From contig CACYGI010000002.1 of the NCBI GenBank assembly GCA_902773925.1, forward strand, positions 322,386 through 386,385: a stretch of 64,000 nucleotides of DNA, given 5' to 3'. The position numbers and the translations under genes were made by a program. Source of the DNA: an uncultured Bacteroidia bacterium (GTDB taxonomy: Bacteria; Bacteroidota; Bacteroidia; Bacteroidales; UBA932). The notes under the pieces were generated by a model. The model saw only the letters and a list, made by a program, of their open reading frames with translations. It ran no database searches and was not told the origin of the DNA. Positions 51,745 to 61,769 of the stretch are shown here, piece by piece; positions within the stretch are counted from its first letter, which is position 1; each line of letters begins with the position of its first letter.

Positions 51745-53141
51745 CAGACGCACTTGACAACAAGATATTCGCCATAGTGTCGAAGACCGCCCGCGAGCAG
51801 GGCGTGAGAGCCTTCGTCATAGGCGGGTTCGTGCGTGACTATTTCCTCCAGCGGCCCTGCCACGATATCGACATAGTAGTCGAAGGCAGCGGCATCCGTC
51901 TTGCCGAAGCCGTCGCTGCCAAGATCAGGACCAACGTGGCCGTATTCCGCAATTTCGGCACGGCGATGCTGCATTACGGGGCGTATGAAGTGGAGTTCGT
52001 AGGTGCGCGAAGGGAGTCCTATCGCGCCGAATCCCGCAAGCCCATAGTCGAGGACGGCACTATCGAAGAGGATCAGAGCCGCCGCGACTTTACGGTCAAT
52101 GCGATGGCGTTCAGCCTGCAGGAAGAGGATTACGGGGCGCTGGTGGATCCGTTCGGCGGCATCCGCGACCTCAACGCCGGACTGCTCCGCACCCCGCTCG
52201 AGCCGGACCGGACCTACAGCGACGACCCCCTGAGGATGCTGCGTGCCGTGAGATTTGCGGCGCAGCTGGGCTTCAGCATCGTCCCCGAGTCCATCGAGTC
52301 CATGCACAGGCAGAAGGAGCGCCTGAAGATACTCTCAGCCGAGCGCATTGCCGACGAGCTCAACAAGATCATGCGCACCGCAAAGCCCTCGGTCGGCTTC
52401 CTGCTGATGGATCAGTGCGGCCTGCTGCCGTATATCCTGCCCTCGCTTGACGCACTCAAGGGCGTCGAGACGGTCGAAGGCTGCGGCCATAAGGACAATT
52501 TCCTGCACTCGCTGCAGGTGCTTGACAATGTCGCCGCCGCAAGCGACAAGCTCTGGCTGCGCTGGGCCGCCCTGCTGCACGACGTAGGCAAGGCGCGCAC
52601 TAAGCGTTTCGAGCCGGGCATCGGCTGGACGTTCCACGGCCACGAATTCATCGGCTCAAAGATGATCAAGGGCATTTTCTCCTCGCTCAAGATGTCCCAG
52701 ACCGAAGATATGCACTATGTCGAAAAGCTCGTGGCGCTGCATCTGCGGCCCGCGGCGCTGGTCTCGGACGAGGTGACCGATTCGGCTGTACGGCGCCTGC
52801 TGTTCGATGCCGGAGACGATATCGATGACCTGATGATCCTCTGTCGGGCTGACATCACCTCCAAGAATGACCGCAAGGTCGAGACTTTCCGCAGGCAGTA
52901 TGAGCACCTGAAAGAGAAACTTGTCGAGGTCGAGGCCAAGGATGCCGTCCGCAACTTCAAGAATCCCATAAACGGGGCGCTGATAATGGAGACCTACAAT
53001 ATCCCGCCCTGCCAGGAGATCGGCATCATCAAAGAATACGTCAAGGAAGCCATCCTCGACGGCATCATCCCCAATGACCTCGACGCCGCCCTCCCTCTGA
53101 TGGAGCAGAAGGCTGCAGAACTGGGGCTGAAGAAGTGTTAG
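51741..53141 (+). CDS. cca: CCA-adding tRNA nucleotidyltransferase with HD domain
   Basis: 466 residues from ATG 51741 (MTDALDNKIFAIVSK), supported by the ATGA overlap. FVIGGFVRDYFLQRPCHDID carries the class II nucleotidyltransferase core and its DxD; EEDQSRRDFTVNAMAFSL and SDDPLRMLRAVRFAAQLGF follow. An HD domain (LLHDVGKARTKR, GHEFIGSKM) occupies about 270-390. It adds or repairs the CCA end of tRNAs. The 3' end overlaps the convergent EamA gene by 77 bp. Confidence 0.95.
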   Translation: MTDALDNKIFAIVSKTAREQGVRAFVIGGFVRDYFLQRPCHDIDIVVEGSGIRLAEAVAAKIRTNVAVFRNFGTAMLHYGAYEVEFVGARRESYRAESRKPIVEDGTIEEDQSRRDFTVNAMAFSLQEEDYGALVDPFGGIRDLNAGLLRTPLEPDRTYSDDPLRMLRAVRFAAQLGFSIVPESIESMHRQKERLKILSAERIADELNKIMRTAKPSVGFLLMDQCGLLPYILPSLDALKGVETVEGCGHKDNFLHSLQVLDNVAAASDKLWLRWAALLHDVGKARTKRFEPGIGWTFHGHEFIGSKMIKGIFSSLKMSQTEDMHYVEKLVALHLRPAALVSDEVTDSAVRRLLFDAGDDIDDLMILCRADITSKNDRKVETFRRQYEHLKEKLVEVEAKDAVRNFKNPINGALIMETYNIPPCQEIGIIKEYVKEAILDGIIPNDLDAALPLMEQKAAELGLKKC

Positions 53142-54066
53142 CACCGCCCACCGGCGTTTCCCGCCGCTTTTTAGGTACGAAATTGACAAGACCGACTCCC
53201 GAAAAGACGAGTACGGTGGCGATGACTTTGAGCAGGGTCAGATGGTCCATCCCGAGCGCAAGGGCGATGACCATCGCGATGACCGGCTGGACGTAGGTGT
53301 ACATACACACCACGACCGGCCGGAGCCGTTTCTGACCGATGGGTATGAGGAAGTAGGATATGAATGTCGCAGCCACCACAACGTACGCGACCTGGGCGGC
53401 CACTGCGGGGGAAATCGCCAACAGGTCGGAGGCCTTGAATGAGCTGAATGCGAAGGGCAGCGCCATTACCGACGAGAAGAGGAACATCCACTTCATAAAG
53501 GTCACGACCGAGTATTTGCGCAGCAGGGGCTTGAATACCGCCAGATAGAACGAGAAGAAAAACGCGTTTGCGACCATGCCGAGAATGCCCCAGACGGTCG
53601 TCACATCCGCGCCGGAGCGCATCGACACGCTGTGGAATATCAGTATCAGCACGCCCGAGAGGCTGAGCAGGATGCCGGCCACGCCCGACCAGGTGATCCG
53701 TTCGTGGATGGCGAAGGCCGAAATGATGAGCGTCATTATGGGGCTGAGCGTACAGAGGATGGACGCATCGATGGCCGTGGTGCGAGTAATGGCGAAGAGG
53801 AATGAAATCTGCGTCAGGAACAGGCCTATGAACGAAGCGAGCGCCACCTTCCAGAAATCACCGCGCTCGATATGCTCCCGGGGAGCGACGAAAAACGACA
53901 CTATCCAGAAGAGGATCGTCGAGCCGAACGAGCGGAGGCAGAAAAGCGCCATCGGAGTGATGTTGCCATCGACCGCTATACTCCTGCAGCTGATGACATT
54001 ATATCCGAAAATGGCATAGGCGCCAAAACACGCGAGGTTGCCTGTAAGAGTGCTGTTCTTCTCCAT
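53065..54066 (-). CDS. EamA/DMT-family transporter
   Basis: 333 residues from ATG 54066 (MEKNSTLTGNLACFGAYAIFG). Ten hydrophobic segments in two EamA repeats (FLTQISFLFAITRTTAIDAS; MYTYVQPVIAMVIALALG). Likely exports a small metabolite, unknown which. After the last segment and KKRRE there is a tail of about 28 residues rich in Ser, Pro, Gly and Arg that lies antisense to the end of cca, suggesting read-through into the neighbour after loss of an earlier stop. It follows the FISUMP gene by 11 bp. Confidence 0.9.
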   Translation of the reverse strand: MEKNSTLTGNLACFGAYAIFGYNVISCRSIAVDGNITPMALFCLRSFGSTILFWIVSFFVAPREHIERGDFWKVALASFIGLFLTQISFLFAITRTTAIDASILCTLSPIMTLIISAFAIHERITWSGVAGILLSLSGVLILIFHSVSMRSGADVTTVWGILGMVANAFFFSFYLAVFKPLLRKYSVVTFMKWMFLFSSVMALPFAFSSFKASDLLAISPAVAAQVAYVVVAATFISYFLIPIGQKRLRPVVVCMYTYVQPVIAMVIALALGMDHLTLLKVIATVLVFSGVGLVNFVPKKRRETPVGGANTSSAPVLQPSAPSEGGRRRGHWG

Positions 54067-54077
54067 AGATGCGCGCC

Positions 54078-55082
54078 CTACTGCGCCAGACGGACGCAAC
54101 GCACACCGGCCGCGAAGTCAGTCCTGTTGGTGGCTCCGGCAGGGAATGCGCCCTCGTCCTCAAAGATATATCGGAACCAGGCCTTGTCATTGCCGATGCC
54201 GGCCGACGACCACCAGAATCCGTACTTGCCGTAACCGGTAAATGCAGTATTGGCGATCGAACAACTGCCGAGGGGAAGACCGTTCCAGCCGAAGGTATTG
54301 GTGTGGCCATTGTCAGGGCTGTAGGCCCACATACGGTCCTCATTGAAGGTAGCGGAGGCTGAAGCCTTCTCGCCTGCCCCTTCCCAGCGGCCCGTAAACT
54401 CCTGCGGACTGCCGGTCACAGCCGTAGCGAAATCAGCCCAGTCCTCGGAGGTAGGAACGCTCCAGCCTTCAGGACATACGCCCTGCGGACCCTGTCCCAG
54501 TCCTGCACCTGAAATGCCTCCGGTAGCCTCGTCCCACGTATAGAAGCGGCCGAACATCCCGTCCACCGCGGGGGAATACATAAACGAGACGCCTGCCCCG
54601 TCATAGGCGAGATTGGACGTCATCCAGTCAAGGCTGCCTATGCGGACATAGCCGTACGAGCGGCCGTCGCGGCTGTCAGTAAACGAGTGGATGGAGCGAT
54701 GGACACCGCGAAGGGAGCCGTTCCACGAAGGATCTACGGTATAGAAACTGCGGCTGCCGGCGGAAGTATAGAATCCGGGGCTGTAGGCAGTGGCTGTCAG
54801 GGAGAACAAGCCGATGCTGTCGGGAGCGCGGAAAACGGCGGGATTGGCATAGACCGAATCCTGAGCCATAACCTGCGAATACCAGCGGTAGGTAACATCC
54901 TTGGGATAATTGATGCCGGTCGCCTTGACGGTGAAAAGCTCGCCCATACAGAGATAGGAGGGCAGATCGAATGTGACCGTACCCGTCAGATAGGGCTTGG
55001 TCTCATCTTCTTCCTTTTCGCAGGAGACCATCACCGCTACGGCCAGCAGCATTATTGCCAATATAGAGAATGTCCTTTTCAT
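54078..55082 (-). CDS. FISUMP-domain lipoprotein
   Basis: 334 residues from ATG 55082 (MKRTFSILAIMLLAVAVMVS); lipobox MVSC, Cys21. An N-terminal Ig-like domain (about 35-125, YLCMGELFTVKATGINY) leads to the FISUMP domain (about 145-334): DGRSYGYVRIGSLDWMTSNL, FYTWDEA, VCPEGWSVPTSEDWADF, FWWSSAG and DFAAGVRCVRL. These domains are widespread in Bacteroidota and Fibrobacter surface proteins; function unknown. Probably exposed on the outer membrane. Confidence 0.9.
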   Translation of the reverse strand: MKRTFSILAIMLLAVAVMVSCEKEEDETKPYLTGTVTFDLPSYLCMGELFTVKATGINYPKDVTYRWYSQVMAQDSVYANPAVFRAPDSIGLFSLTATAYSPGFYTSAGSRSFYTVDPSWNGSLRGVHRSIHSFTDSRDGRSYGYVRIGSLDWMTSNLAYDGAGVSFMYSPAVDGMFGRFYTWDEATGGISGAGLGQGPQGVCPEGWSVPTSEDWADFATAVTGSPQEFTGRWEGAGEKASASATFNEDRMWAYSPDNGHTNTFGWNGLPLGSCSIANTAFTGYGKYGFWWSSAGIGNDKAWFRYIFEDEGAFPAGATNRTDFAAGVRCVRLAQ

Positions 55083-55145
55083 CGACTGATCGCTTACAAG
55101 ATTGCAAATATGCACAAAATTTAGCCTTTTGCCAAGTTTAATTTG

Positions 55146-55153
55146 TATTTTTG
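55146..55153 (+). promoter_or_regulatory. -7 box (TATTTTTG) for apbE
   Basis: TATTTTTG, 30 nt before the GTG start at 55183. An in-frame ATG at 55102 lies upstream of this box and so cannot be the start if this promoter is used. Confidence 0.5.
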
Positions 55154-55182
55154 TCCTAACGCCAATTAACCAAAACCGTGCC

Positions 55183-56193
55183 GTGAGACCTCTTGCAATC
55201 ATTCTGGCAACGCTCCTGCTGCTTTGCTCGTGCGAGGCTGGGACGCGCTATGCGAAGCTCGAGGGCTTTACGCAGGGAGGGACGTGGCACGCTATCTGCC
55301 GCATCCCGGAAGGCCTCGACGCCGGAGCTCTCCAGCAAGGCGCCGACAGCATTCTGCGCTCGATCAATCTCTCGCTCTCCGGCTACAACCGCGGCTCGCT
55401 GCTCTCGCGCATCAACAGCGGGGAAGACCTCCCGATGGACGGTCACCTGCTGCGCAATTTCAACCTCTCGAAGGAGATCTGGGAGATAAGCGGCGGCGCT
55501 TTCGACCCTTCAGCCGCACCTGTTTTCGACCGCTGGGGGTTCGGATTCGCTGCGGAAGCAGAATCAGCCGTCCCTTCGGCAGCTGAGCTGGACAGCCTTC
55601 TGGCGTTTTGCGGGATGGATCTCTTCTCGACACAGGAGCGTGAAGACGGCATCCACCTGGTCAGGGCGGACAGCCGCTGCCGGCTCAATTTCAACGCCAT
55701 AGCGCAGGGCTACTCCTGTGATACCCTGGGCCGCTGGCTCGAATCCCTGGGCTGCGACGACTATATGGTCGAGGTCGGCCGCGAGATCCTCTGCCGTGGC
55801 CGCAGCGCCCGCGGAGGAAAGTGGATCATAGGCATAGAGTACCCGCAGTATGACGCGCCCGAGGAGAGCACGGCTCTTATAGAGCGCCTGAGCATCACCG
55901 ACTGCGGCATCGTTACTTCGGGCAACTACCGCAAATACTACGTCCGTGACGGACGGCGGTACGCTCATACGATAGATCCGCGAAGCGGAATGAGCGTGGA
56001 GCACAATCTGCTCAGCGCAACGGTCATCGCCTCTGACGCCGCGACGGCCGACGCCTATGCCACCTGGATGATGGTAACAGGACCCGAGGCCGCCCGCAGG
56101 ATCGCGGACAGCCTCGGATTCACATTGTACCTGGTAGAGGACGGCCAACCGCTTGTCAGGGTTGGATCATCCCCTTCAGGACTTCAGGATTGA
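55183..56193 (+). CDS. apbE: FAD:protein FMN transferase (ApbE) lipoprotein
   Basis: 336 residues from GTG 55183, which gives a compact lipoprotein signal ([16 protein letters not shown], lipidated at the second Cys). Family blocks: [66 protein letters not shown] and [11 protein letters not shown]. It attaches FMN to Thr residues of Rnf/Nqr-type subunits in the envelope using FAD. No Rnf or Nqr genes are in the window. Its 3' end overlaps trpS by 38 bp on the other strand. Confidence 0.93.
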   Translation: MRPLAIILATLLLLCSCEAGTRYAKLEGFTQGGTWHAICRIPEGLDAGALQQGADSILRSINLSLSGYNRGSLLSRINSGEDLPMDGHLLRNFNLSKEIWEISGGAFDPSAAPVFDRWGFGFAAEAESAVPSAAELDSLLAFCGMDLFSTQEREDGIHLVRADSRCRLNFNAIAQGYSCDTLGRWLESLGCDDYMVEVGREILCRGRSARGGKWIIGIEYPQYDAPEESTALIERLSITDCGIVTSGNYRKYYVRDGRRYAHTIDPRSGMSVEHNLLSATVIASDAATADAYATWMMVTGPEAARRIADSLGFTLYLVEDGQPLVRVGSSPSGLQD

Positions 56194-57253
56194 AATAATC
56201 TATCTGCATCGCGTGCTTGACATCGGCAAGCGTCGCCGCAGCGGTCTGGCGGGCGCTGTCGCTGCCCTTGCGGAGCACCTCGAACACATAGGGGATGTCA
56301 GCCTCGAACTCCTTGCGGCGGGCACGGATCGGCTCCAACTCCGCCTGAATGACGGCATTGAGGAACTTCTTGACCTTGACATCGCCCAGTCCGCCGCGGG
56401 TATAGTGCGCCTTGAGCTCGTCGAGGCACGCATATTCGGGCAGGAATGCCGCAAAATGCTCGTCGCGGCAGAATGCATCCAGATACGTGAAGACGGTATT
56501 GCCCTCCAGATGTCCGGGATCAGAGACCTGGATGTGGGTCGGATCCGTGTACATACCCATAATCTTCTTGCGGATATCCTCGGGGTCGTCCGAGAGATAG
56601 ATGCAGTTGCCCAGCGACTTGCTCATCTTGGCCTTGCCGTCGGTACCGGGCAGGCGGAGGCACGCGGCGCGGTCGGGAAGCAGGATCTCAGGCTCCACGA
56701 GCACCGGCGCGTAGGTGGCGTTGAACTTGCGCACGATCTCGCGCGTCTGCTCGATCATCGGCTCCTGATCCTCTCCTACGGGCACCGTGGTTGCCTTGAA
56801 AGCTGTAATGTCCGCCGCCTGGCTGATCGGATAGCAGAAGAATCCGGTCGGAATACCGGCCTTATTGTCAGCGGCATCGGAATCATTGAATCCGCGCAGG
56901 GCGATCTCCTGCTTGACGGTGGGATTGCGCTGCAGGCGCTGCACGGTGACAAGGTTCATATAGAAGAACGTCAGCTCGGTCAGCTCGCTTATCTGCGACT
57001 GGATGAAAAGCGTGGTACGCGAGGGGTCCAGACCCACCGAAAGATAGTCGAGGGCCACCTGGGCTATGTTGGAACGTACCTTTGAAGGGTTGTCAGCATT
57101 GTCCGTGAGAGCCTGGGCGTCGGCTATCATCACGAAAATCCTGTCGAACTTGCCGCTGTCCTGAAGCTCTACGCGACGGCGCAGCGAACCCACGTAATGT
57201 CCGAGATGGAGCCGTCCCGTAGGACGGTCGCCCGTCAGAATAACCTTTCCCAT
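56156..57253 (-). CDS. trpS: tryptophanyl-tRNA synthetase
   Basis: 365 residues, class I. HLGH at 16-19 is the HIGH motif, and [12 protein letters not shown] holds [28 protein letters not shown] block (seen as [16 protein letters not shown]) and [17 protein letters not shown] bind Trp and ATP. It charges tRNA-Trp. ATG shares a base with the recA stop (TGATG), so it is expressed with recA. Confidence 0.96.
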   Translation of the reverse strand: MGKVILTGDRPTGRLHLGHYVGSLRRRVELQDSGKFDRIFVMIADAQALTDNADNPSKVRSNIAQVALDYLSVGLDPSRTTLFIQSQISELTELTFFYMNLVTVQRLQRNPTVKQEIALRGFNDSDAADNKAGIPTGFFCYPISQAADITAFKATTVPVGEDQEPMIEQTREIVRKFNATYAPVLVEPEILLPDRAACLRLPGTDGKAKMSKSLGNCIYLSDDPEDIRKKIMGMYTDPTHIQVSDPGHLEGNTVFTYLDAFCRDEHFAAFLPEYACLDELKAHYTRGGLGDVKVKKFLNAVIQAELEPIRARRKEFEADIPYVFEVLRKGSDSARQTAAATLADVKHAMQIDYFNPEVLKGMIQP

Positions 57254-58281
57254 CAGTCCTTGAAATCTTTGAGTTTCTCGCGGATCTTGGCCTCGATCTC
57301 CTCGGCCAGCTGGGGATTGTCCCTAAGCAGGTCCTTGACGGCGTCACGGCCCTGTGCCAGCTTGGACTCGCCGTAGCTGAACCACGAGCCGCTCTTGCGG
57401 ATGATATCGAACTCCACGCCGAGATCGACAATCTCGCCGACGCGGGAGATACCCTCGCCGAATACGATGTCGAACTCTGCCTTCTTGAACGGCGGAGCCA
57501 TCTTGTTCTTGACGATCTTGACCTTGGTGCGGTTGCCGAATGCCTCGTCGCCGTCCTTGAGTGCGGATGACTTGCGCACGTCGATACGGACCGAAGCGTA
57601 GAACTTGAGGGCGTTGCCGCCGGTGGTGGTCTCAGGGTTGCCGAACATGATGCCTATCTTCTCACGCAGCTGGTTGATGAAGATGCAGCAGGTGTTGGTC
57701 TTGGAAATGTTGGCCGTCAGCTTGCGGAGCGCCTGGCTCATCAGGCGGGCCTGCAGGCCGACCTTGTTGTCACCCATCTCGCCCTCGATCTCCGCCTTCG
57801 GCGTGAGGGCTGCGACAGAGTCGATGACTACGATATCCACCGCACCCGAACGGATGAGGTTGTCTGCAATCTCCAGAGCCTGCTCGCCGTTGTCCGGCTG
57901 CGATATGAGGAGCGTGTCCAGATTGACGCCCAGAGCCTGGGCGTAAGTGCGGTCGAACGCGTGCTCGGCGTCGATCATAGCGGCGATGCCGCCGGTCTTC
58001 TGAGCCTGCGCGATAGCGTGGATGGCCAGCGTCGTCTTACCGCTGGACTCCGGTCCGTAGATCTCGATGACGCGGCCGCGCGGATAACCGCCGATACCGA
58101 GTGCGTGGTCAAGGGCGATACTGCCGCTCGGAATGACCTGCACATCCCATTTTGGCTGATCTCCCAACTTCATGATCGTCCCTTTCCCGAAATCTTTCTC
58201 AATCTTGTCGATCGTGGCCTGCAATGCCTTGAGCTTGGCGGCATTGACTTCAGGGGCCTGTACTTCTGCTTCTTTAGCCAT
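57253..58281 (-). CDS. recA: recombinase RecA
   Basis: 342 residues. Walker A GPESSGKT at 76-83, [20 protein letters not shown] (Walker B and loop L1), [14 protein letters not shown] and [18 protein letters not shown] (loop L2 region) are standard. It forms filaments on single-stranded DNA for repair and SOS induction. The C-terminus is short and mildly charged. A promoter and a 5' hairpin lie upstream. Confidence 0.98.
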   Translation of the reverse strand: MAKEAEVQAPEVNAAKLKALQATIDKIEKDFGKGTIMKLGDQPKWDVQVIPSGSIALDHALGIGGYPRGRVIEIYGPESSGKTTLAIHAIAQAQKTGGIAAMIDAEHAFDRTYAQALGVNLDTLLISQPDNGEQALEIADNLIRSGAVDIVVIDSVAALTPKAEIEGEMGDNKVGLQARLMSQALRKLTANISKTNTCCIFINQLREKIGIMFGNPETTTGGNALKFYASVRIDVRKSSALKDGDEAFGNRTKVKIVKNKMAPPFKKAEFDIVFGEGISRVGEIVDLGVEFDIIRKSGSWFSYGESKLAQGRDAVKDLLRDNPQLAEEIEAKIREKLKDFKD

Positions 58282-58301
58282 AATGTTAGTTTTTGAGGGT
58301 T

Positions 58302-58327
58302 AAAAAGGAAGGTCTTTGCGACCTTCC
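58302..58327 (-). promoter_or_regulatory. terminator-like hairpin at the 5' end of the recA transcript
   Basis: Reading leftward: GGAAGGTC-GCAAA-GACCTTCC, a perfect 8-bp stem (58320-58327 with 58307-58314), followed by TTTTT (58302-58306). It begins about 8 nt after the -7 box and ends 20 nt before ATG. Confidence 0.65.
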
Positions 58328-58334
58328 CGATAAG

Positions 58335-58342
58335 CAAATATA
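58335..58342 (-). promoter_or_regulatory. -7 box (TATATTTG) for recA-trpS
   Basis: Reads TATATTTG leftward; TTG lies 21 bp further upstream. Predicted transcript starts near 58330. I see no LexA-type palindrome I can support. Confidence 0.55.
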
Positions 58343-58355
58343 GCGATTATTTTTG

Positions 58356-58363
58356 TAAATTTG
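58356..58363 (+). promoter_or_regulatory. -7 box (TAAATTTG) for rlmN, almost no leader
   Basis: TAAATTTG ends 7 nt before ATG 58371; another match, TATTTTTG, overlaps at 58348-58355. No clear -33 box. Confidence 0.45.
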
Positions 58364-58370
58364 CAAGGTT

Positions 58371-59411
58371 ATGAAGGAAACCTTGACAGGTCTTGCACAG
58401 GCCGAGCTGGAAGAGCTCGCGGTACGCGAGGGACTGAGGTCTTTCGCAGGCAGGCAGCTGGCCCGCTGGCTGTATGTGCGCCGCGCAAAGTCATTCGAAG
58501 AGATGACCGACCTGCCCCGCGAGGCACGCCTTCGTTTTGCCGAAAGATATGATATCGGACGGCACGCACCGCTGGACTGCGCGACCTCGAAGGACGGCAC
58601 ACGCAAGTATCTTTTCGAGGTGGAAGCCTCCACCGGCAGCGGTACCTGCCGCAGCTGCATCGAGACCGTGATGATCCCGGAGGAGGACCGCCGGACGCTG
58701 TGCATCTCCTCGCAGGCCGGCTGCAAGATGAACTGCCGTTTCTGTATGACGGGCCGCCAGGGCTGGCACGGCAACCTGCAGGCGGCGGACATCCTCAACC
58801 AGCTGATGTCGGTCGATGAGGCCGCCGACCTTACCAACGTGGTTTTTATGGGTATGGGCGAGCCTCTGGACAATTATGACGCCGTGCTGCGCACGATAAA
58901 CGTTATGACTGCCGACTGGGGATTTGCCTGGAGTCCCAAGCGCATAACCGTCTCGACCATCGGCGTACTGCCCAATCTCAAGCGGCTGCTGGATGAGACG
59001 CGCTGCCACGTTGCGGTCAGCCTGCACAATCCTTTCCCGCAGGAGAGGGCCGGATTGATGCCCGTCCAGAAGGCATACCCCATCGAAGAGGTCGTCCGCC
59101 TGCTGAAGCAGTATGATTTCAGCGGTCAGCGGCGAGTCAGTTTCGAATATACGATGTTTGAAGGATGGAATGACAGCCACGCCCACGCCGATGCGCTGGT
59201 AAGGCTGCTCCGCCCGTTGGAATGCCGCATCAACCTTATACGGTTCCACCGCATTCCGGATTTTCCGATGCGGCCATCACCAGACTCCGTAATGGAGCAT
59301 TTCCGCGACCGGCTGAACCAGGCCGGTATCACAACCACTATCCGCGCATCCCGCGGCGAAGACGTAATGGCCGCCTGCGGCCTCCTCGCAGGTGCACACA
59401 AGAACCTATGA
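58371..59411 (+). CDS. rlmN: dual-specificity rRNA/tRNA adenine C2-methyltransferase RlmN
   Basis: 346 residues, radical SAM. The 4Fe-4S cysteines are Cys118, Cys122 and Cys125 (CKMNCRFC); the methyl-carrying Cys336 is in RGEDVMAACG. FMGMGEPLDNYDAV and GLMPVQKAYPIEEVV are family blocks. It methylates 23S A2503 and some tRNAs at A37. Stop overlaps the patatin-gene ATG (ATGA). Confidence 0.96.
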   Translation: MKETLTGLAQAELEELAVREGLRSFAGRQLARWLYVRRAKSFEEMTDLPREARLRFAERYDIGRHAPLDCATSKDGTRKYLFEVEASTGSGTCRSCIETVMIPEEDRRTLCISSQAGCKMNCRFCMTGRQGWHGNLQAADILNQLMSVDEAADLTNVVFMGMGEPLDNYDAVLRTINVMTADWGFAWSPKRITVSTIGVLPNLKRLLDETRCHVAVSLHNPFPQERAGLMPVQKAYPIEEVVRLLKQYDFSGQRRVSFEYTMFEGWNDSHAHADALVRLLRPLECRINLIRFHRIPDFPMRPSPDSVMEHFRDRLNQAGITTTIRASRGEDVMAACGLLAGAHKNL

Positions 59412-61768
59412 AAGCACGAAGACTTCTGACCATAGCCGCCGCACTGCTGTTGTTCGTGCCGGCAGGCGCATTTGAAAATGAAACGGAAAATTCGGCTCCG
59501 GCCGTCGTGCGACGCCCCAAAGTCGGCGTAGTGCTCTCCGGCGGCGGCGCCCTCGGAGCGGCCCATATCGGCGTACTCAAATTCCTCGAAGAGAACGGCA
59601 TACAGGCCGACTGCATAGTCGGGACGAGTATGGGCGCAATTATCGGCGGAATGTACGCCGCAGGTTACAAAGCCAATGAGATCGACAGCATCATCCGGGC
59701 GCAGGACTGGGATTTCCTGATGAATGACAGGATTCCGCGAAGCGAGATTTCATTCGAAGAGAAGCAGTTCAAGGGCACATATCTGGCAAATATCCCCTTC
59801 ACGCTGTCGCTAAGCGATTTCCGGTCGAAGAAAGAGGAAGATGACCCGATGCTTATCGGCCCCCTCCCGGAGCCCGAGCCCAAGCGCCAGAAGTCATTCC
59901 TGGACAATATCCCGATGTCATTTGTCCGCGGCCAGAACGTATATAATCTGTTCTCCAAGTTGACCGTGGGCTATCAGGATTCGATAGATTTTAATAATCT
60001 GCCCGTACCCTACTCCTGCGTAGCCGTGGACCTGATTTCCGGCAAGGAAATCCATTTCCACAACGGACGCCTGGTAGATGCCATCCGCTCGTCGATGTCC
60101 ATTCCCGGTTATTTCGAGCCGGTCCGCTACGACGATATGATCCTGATTGACGGCGGCGCGCTCAATAATTTCCCGGTGGACGTAGCCCGCTCGATGGGAG
60201 CCGATTACATTATCGGCGTGGTGCTCAGCCGCTCCGACCGCAAGCCCGAAGTCCCGGACGTCCACAACGCAGGTGATATTTTCAGCCGTATCTACTCCCT
60301 CTACACCAAGCAGAAGATGCCCGAACTGCTCGAAGATACCGATATCCTGATCGAAGTCGATACGAAGGGTTACACCGTGCTTGGTTTTTCGGACGAAAAC
60401 ATCTCCGACCTTATTGCCAACGGCTATTCGGCCGCCAAGGATCATCAGGAGCAGATACAGAATCTGCAGAATTACATAAAGCACTGCGAATACCAGGCTG
60501 AACGGTCCGTGATGGGGCCCAAAAAGGCCGCGCCGGGCACCCGCAGGCCCGCCATCAATATCGAGCGCGATTCGATCCTGATAGGCTCGGTACGCTATCA
60601 CGGCCTGGATGACAACACCGCAAGGATTCTCCTTCGCAACTCCACGCTGCAGGACGACAGTTACCTGACAGGGGCCGAGATCGACGAGGCCGTGAAGCAG
60701 TTCTACGGCACGATGGCGTTCAATTCGGTCACCTACCGCATCACCGGAAGCAGTGAACCTTACGATCTGGATATCTATTTCGAGACCGGCCACAACTGCG
60801 AGATCGGCATCGGCGCATTTATCGACAACGAAGAGGTCTCCGTAGTCAAATTCCACGTCGGGGTCAACAGCAAGGCCCTCTACGGCTCGTCGCTGGACCT
60901 TTCGGGCCGCGTCTCGATCAATCCCAATGTCAGGCTGCGCTACTCGTATTCGTTCCCGTCCCACGTACGCTTCAATACCGAGCTCCTTTATCGCGGGGCA
61001 TACGGCTCGCTGATCTATAACGACGCCCAACAGCGGCTCAATATGCACGGCTTCGGAGCGAGAATGTACGTCTGCTCGCGAAAGTACAACAACATCTACA
61101 CGGAAGCGGGCATTTCCGTCAGCCGTTTCATGCTGGTCGATGCGATGGACTGGGTGAACGTGGACTGGGGCGAAGAGAGCGCCCACAGTTTCGCAGGCGC
61201 ATTTGTCCGCGGACACTTCAATTCACTCAATGACGAGTATTTCCCGACCTCGGGTACCGACCTCGAGATCGGAGCACGATACGAGAGCAATCTCTTCTAC
61301 AAGAAGACCCACAGACCTTATTCGATCCTGCATCTCAACTGGAAGAGCGCTTTGAGCATCGGCGACCGCCTTACGTTCATCCCCTCGCTCAATTTCCGCT
61401 ATCTTCTGGGTTCGGATATTCCTTTTGCAGACAGCAACATAATGGGCGGCTATCTGCCGGGGCGCTATATGGACCATCAGGTTCCGTTTGTCGGCTTCCG
61501 CGATGCGATCGTGATGAATCAGTTGATGAACGTGGCTTCGCTTGACGCGCGGGTGCGGATGGGAGATAAGCATTATCTCATCGCAAGCGGCTGCTATGCC
61601 CTCGACGCAGCGACGATCCACGATCTGTTCAATTCCCCCCGCGGCATCTTCGGAGTCCGGGCCGGATATACGTATGACAGCGTCATTGGTCCGCTTTCGT
61701 TCAATATGCACTGGTCCAATCTTTTCAACAGTCCCGGTGTCTATATTTCACTCGGATATAATCTCTAG
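59408..61768 (+). CDS. patatin-like phospholipase with outer-membrane barrel (PlpD-like)
   Basis: 786 residues from ATG 59408 (MKARRLLTIAAALLLFVPAG), a signal peptide; upstream in-frame codons lie inside rlmN. The patatin domain (about 35-340) has the oxyanion loop SGGGALGAAHIG at 44-55, nucleophile Ser74 in GTSMG, and catalytic Asp248 in DGG. A POTRA-like domain (about 385-470) and a C-terminal BamA/Omp85-type barrel (about 480-786, ending VYISLGYNL) follow. This is the type Vd autotransporter-like plan. Stop TAG. Confidence 0.93.
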   Translation: MKARRLLTIAAALLLFVPAGAFENETENSAPAVVRRPKVGVVLSGGGALGAAHIGVLKFLEENGIQADCIVGTSMGAIIGGMYAAGYKANEIDSIIRAQDWDFLMNDRIPRSEISFEEKQFKGTYLANIPFTLSLSDFRSKKEEDDPMLIGPLPEPEPKRQKSFLDNIPMSFVRGQNVYNLFSKLTVGYQDSIDFNNLPVPYSCVAVDLISGKEIHFHNGRLVDAIRSSMSIPGYFEPVRYDDMILIDGGALNNFPVDVARSMGADYIIGVVLSRSDRKPEVPDVHNAGDIFSRIYSLYTKQKMPELLEDTDILIEVDTKGYTVLGFSDENISDLIANGYSAAKDHQEQIQNLQNYIKHCEYQAERSVMGPKKAAPGTRRPAINIERDSILIGSVRYHGLDDNTARILLRNSTLQDDSYLTGAEIDEAVKQFYGTMAFNSVTYRITGSSEPYDLDIYFETGHNCEIGIGAFIDNEEVSVVKFHVGVNSKALYGSSLDLSGRVSINPNVRLRYSYSFPSHVRFNTELLYRGAYGSLIYNDAQQRLNMHGFGARMYVCSRKYNNIYTEAGISVSRFMLVDAMDWVNVDWGEESAHSFAGAFVRGHFNSLNDEYFPTSGTDLEIGARYESNLFYKKTHRPYSILHLNWKSALSIGDRLTFIPSLNFRYLLGSDIPFADSNIMGGYLPGRYMDHQVPFVGFRDAIVMNQLMNVASLDARVRMGDKHYLIASGCYALDAATIHDLFNSPRGIFGVRAGYTYDSVIGPLSFNMHWSNLFNSPGVYISLGYNL

Positions 61769-61769
61769 T

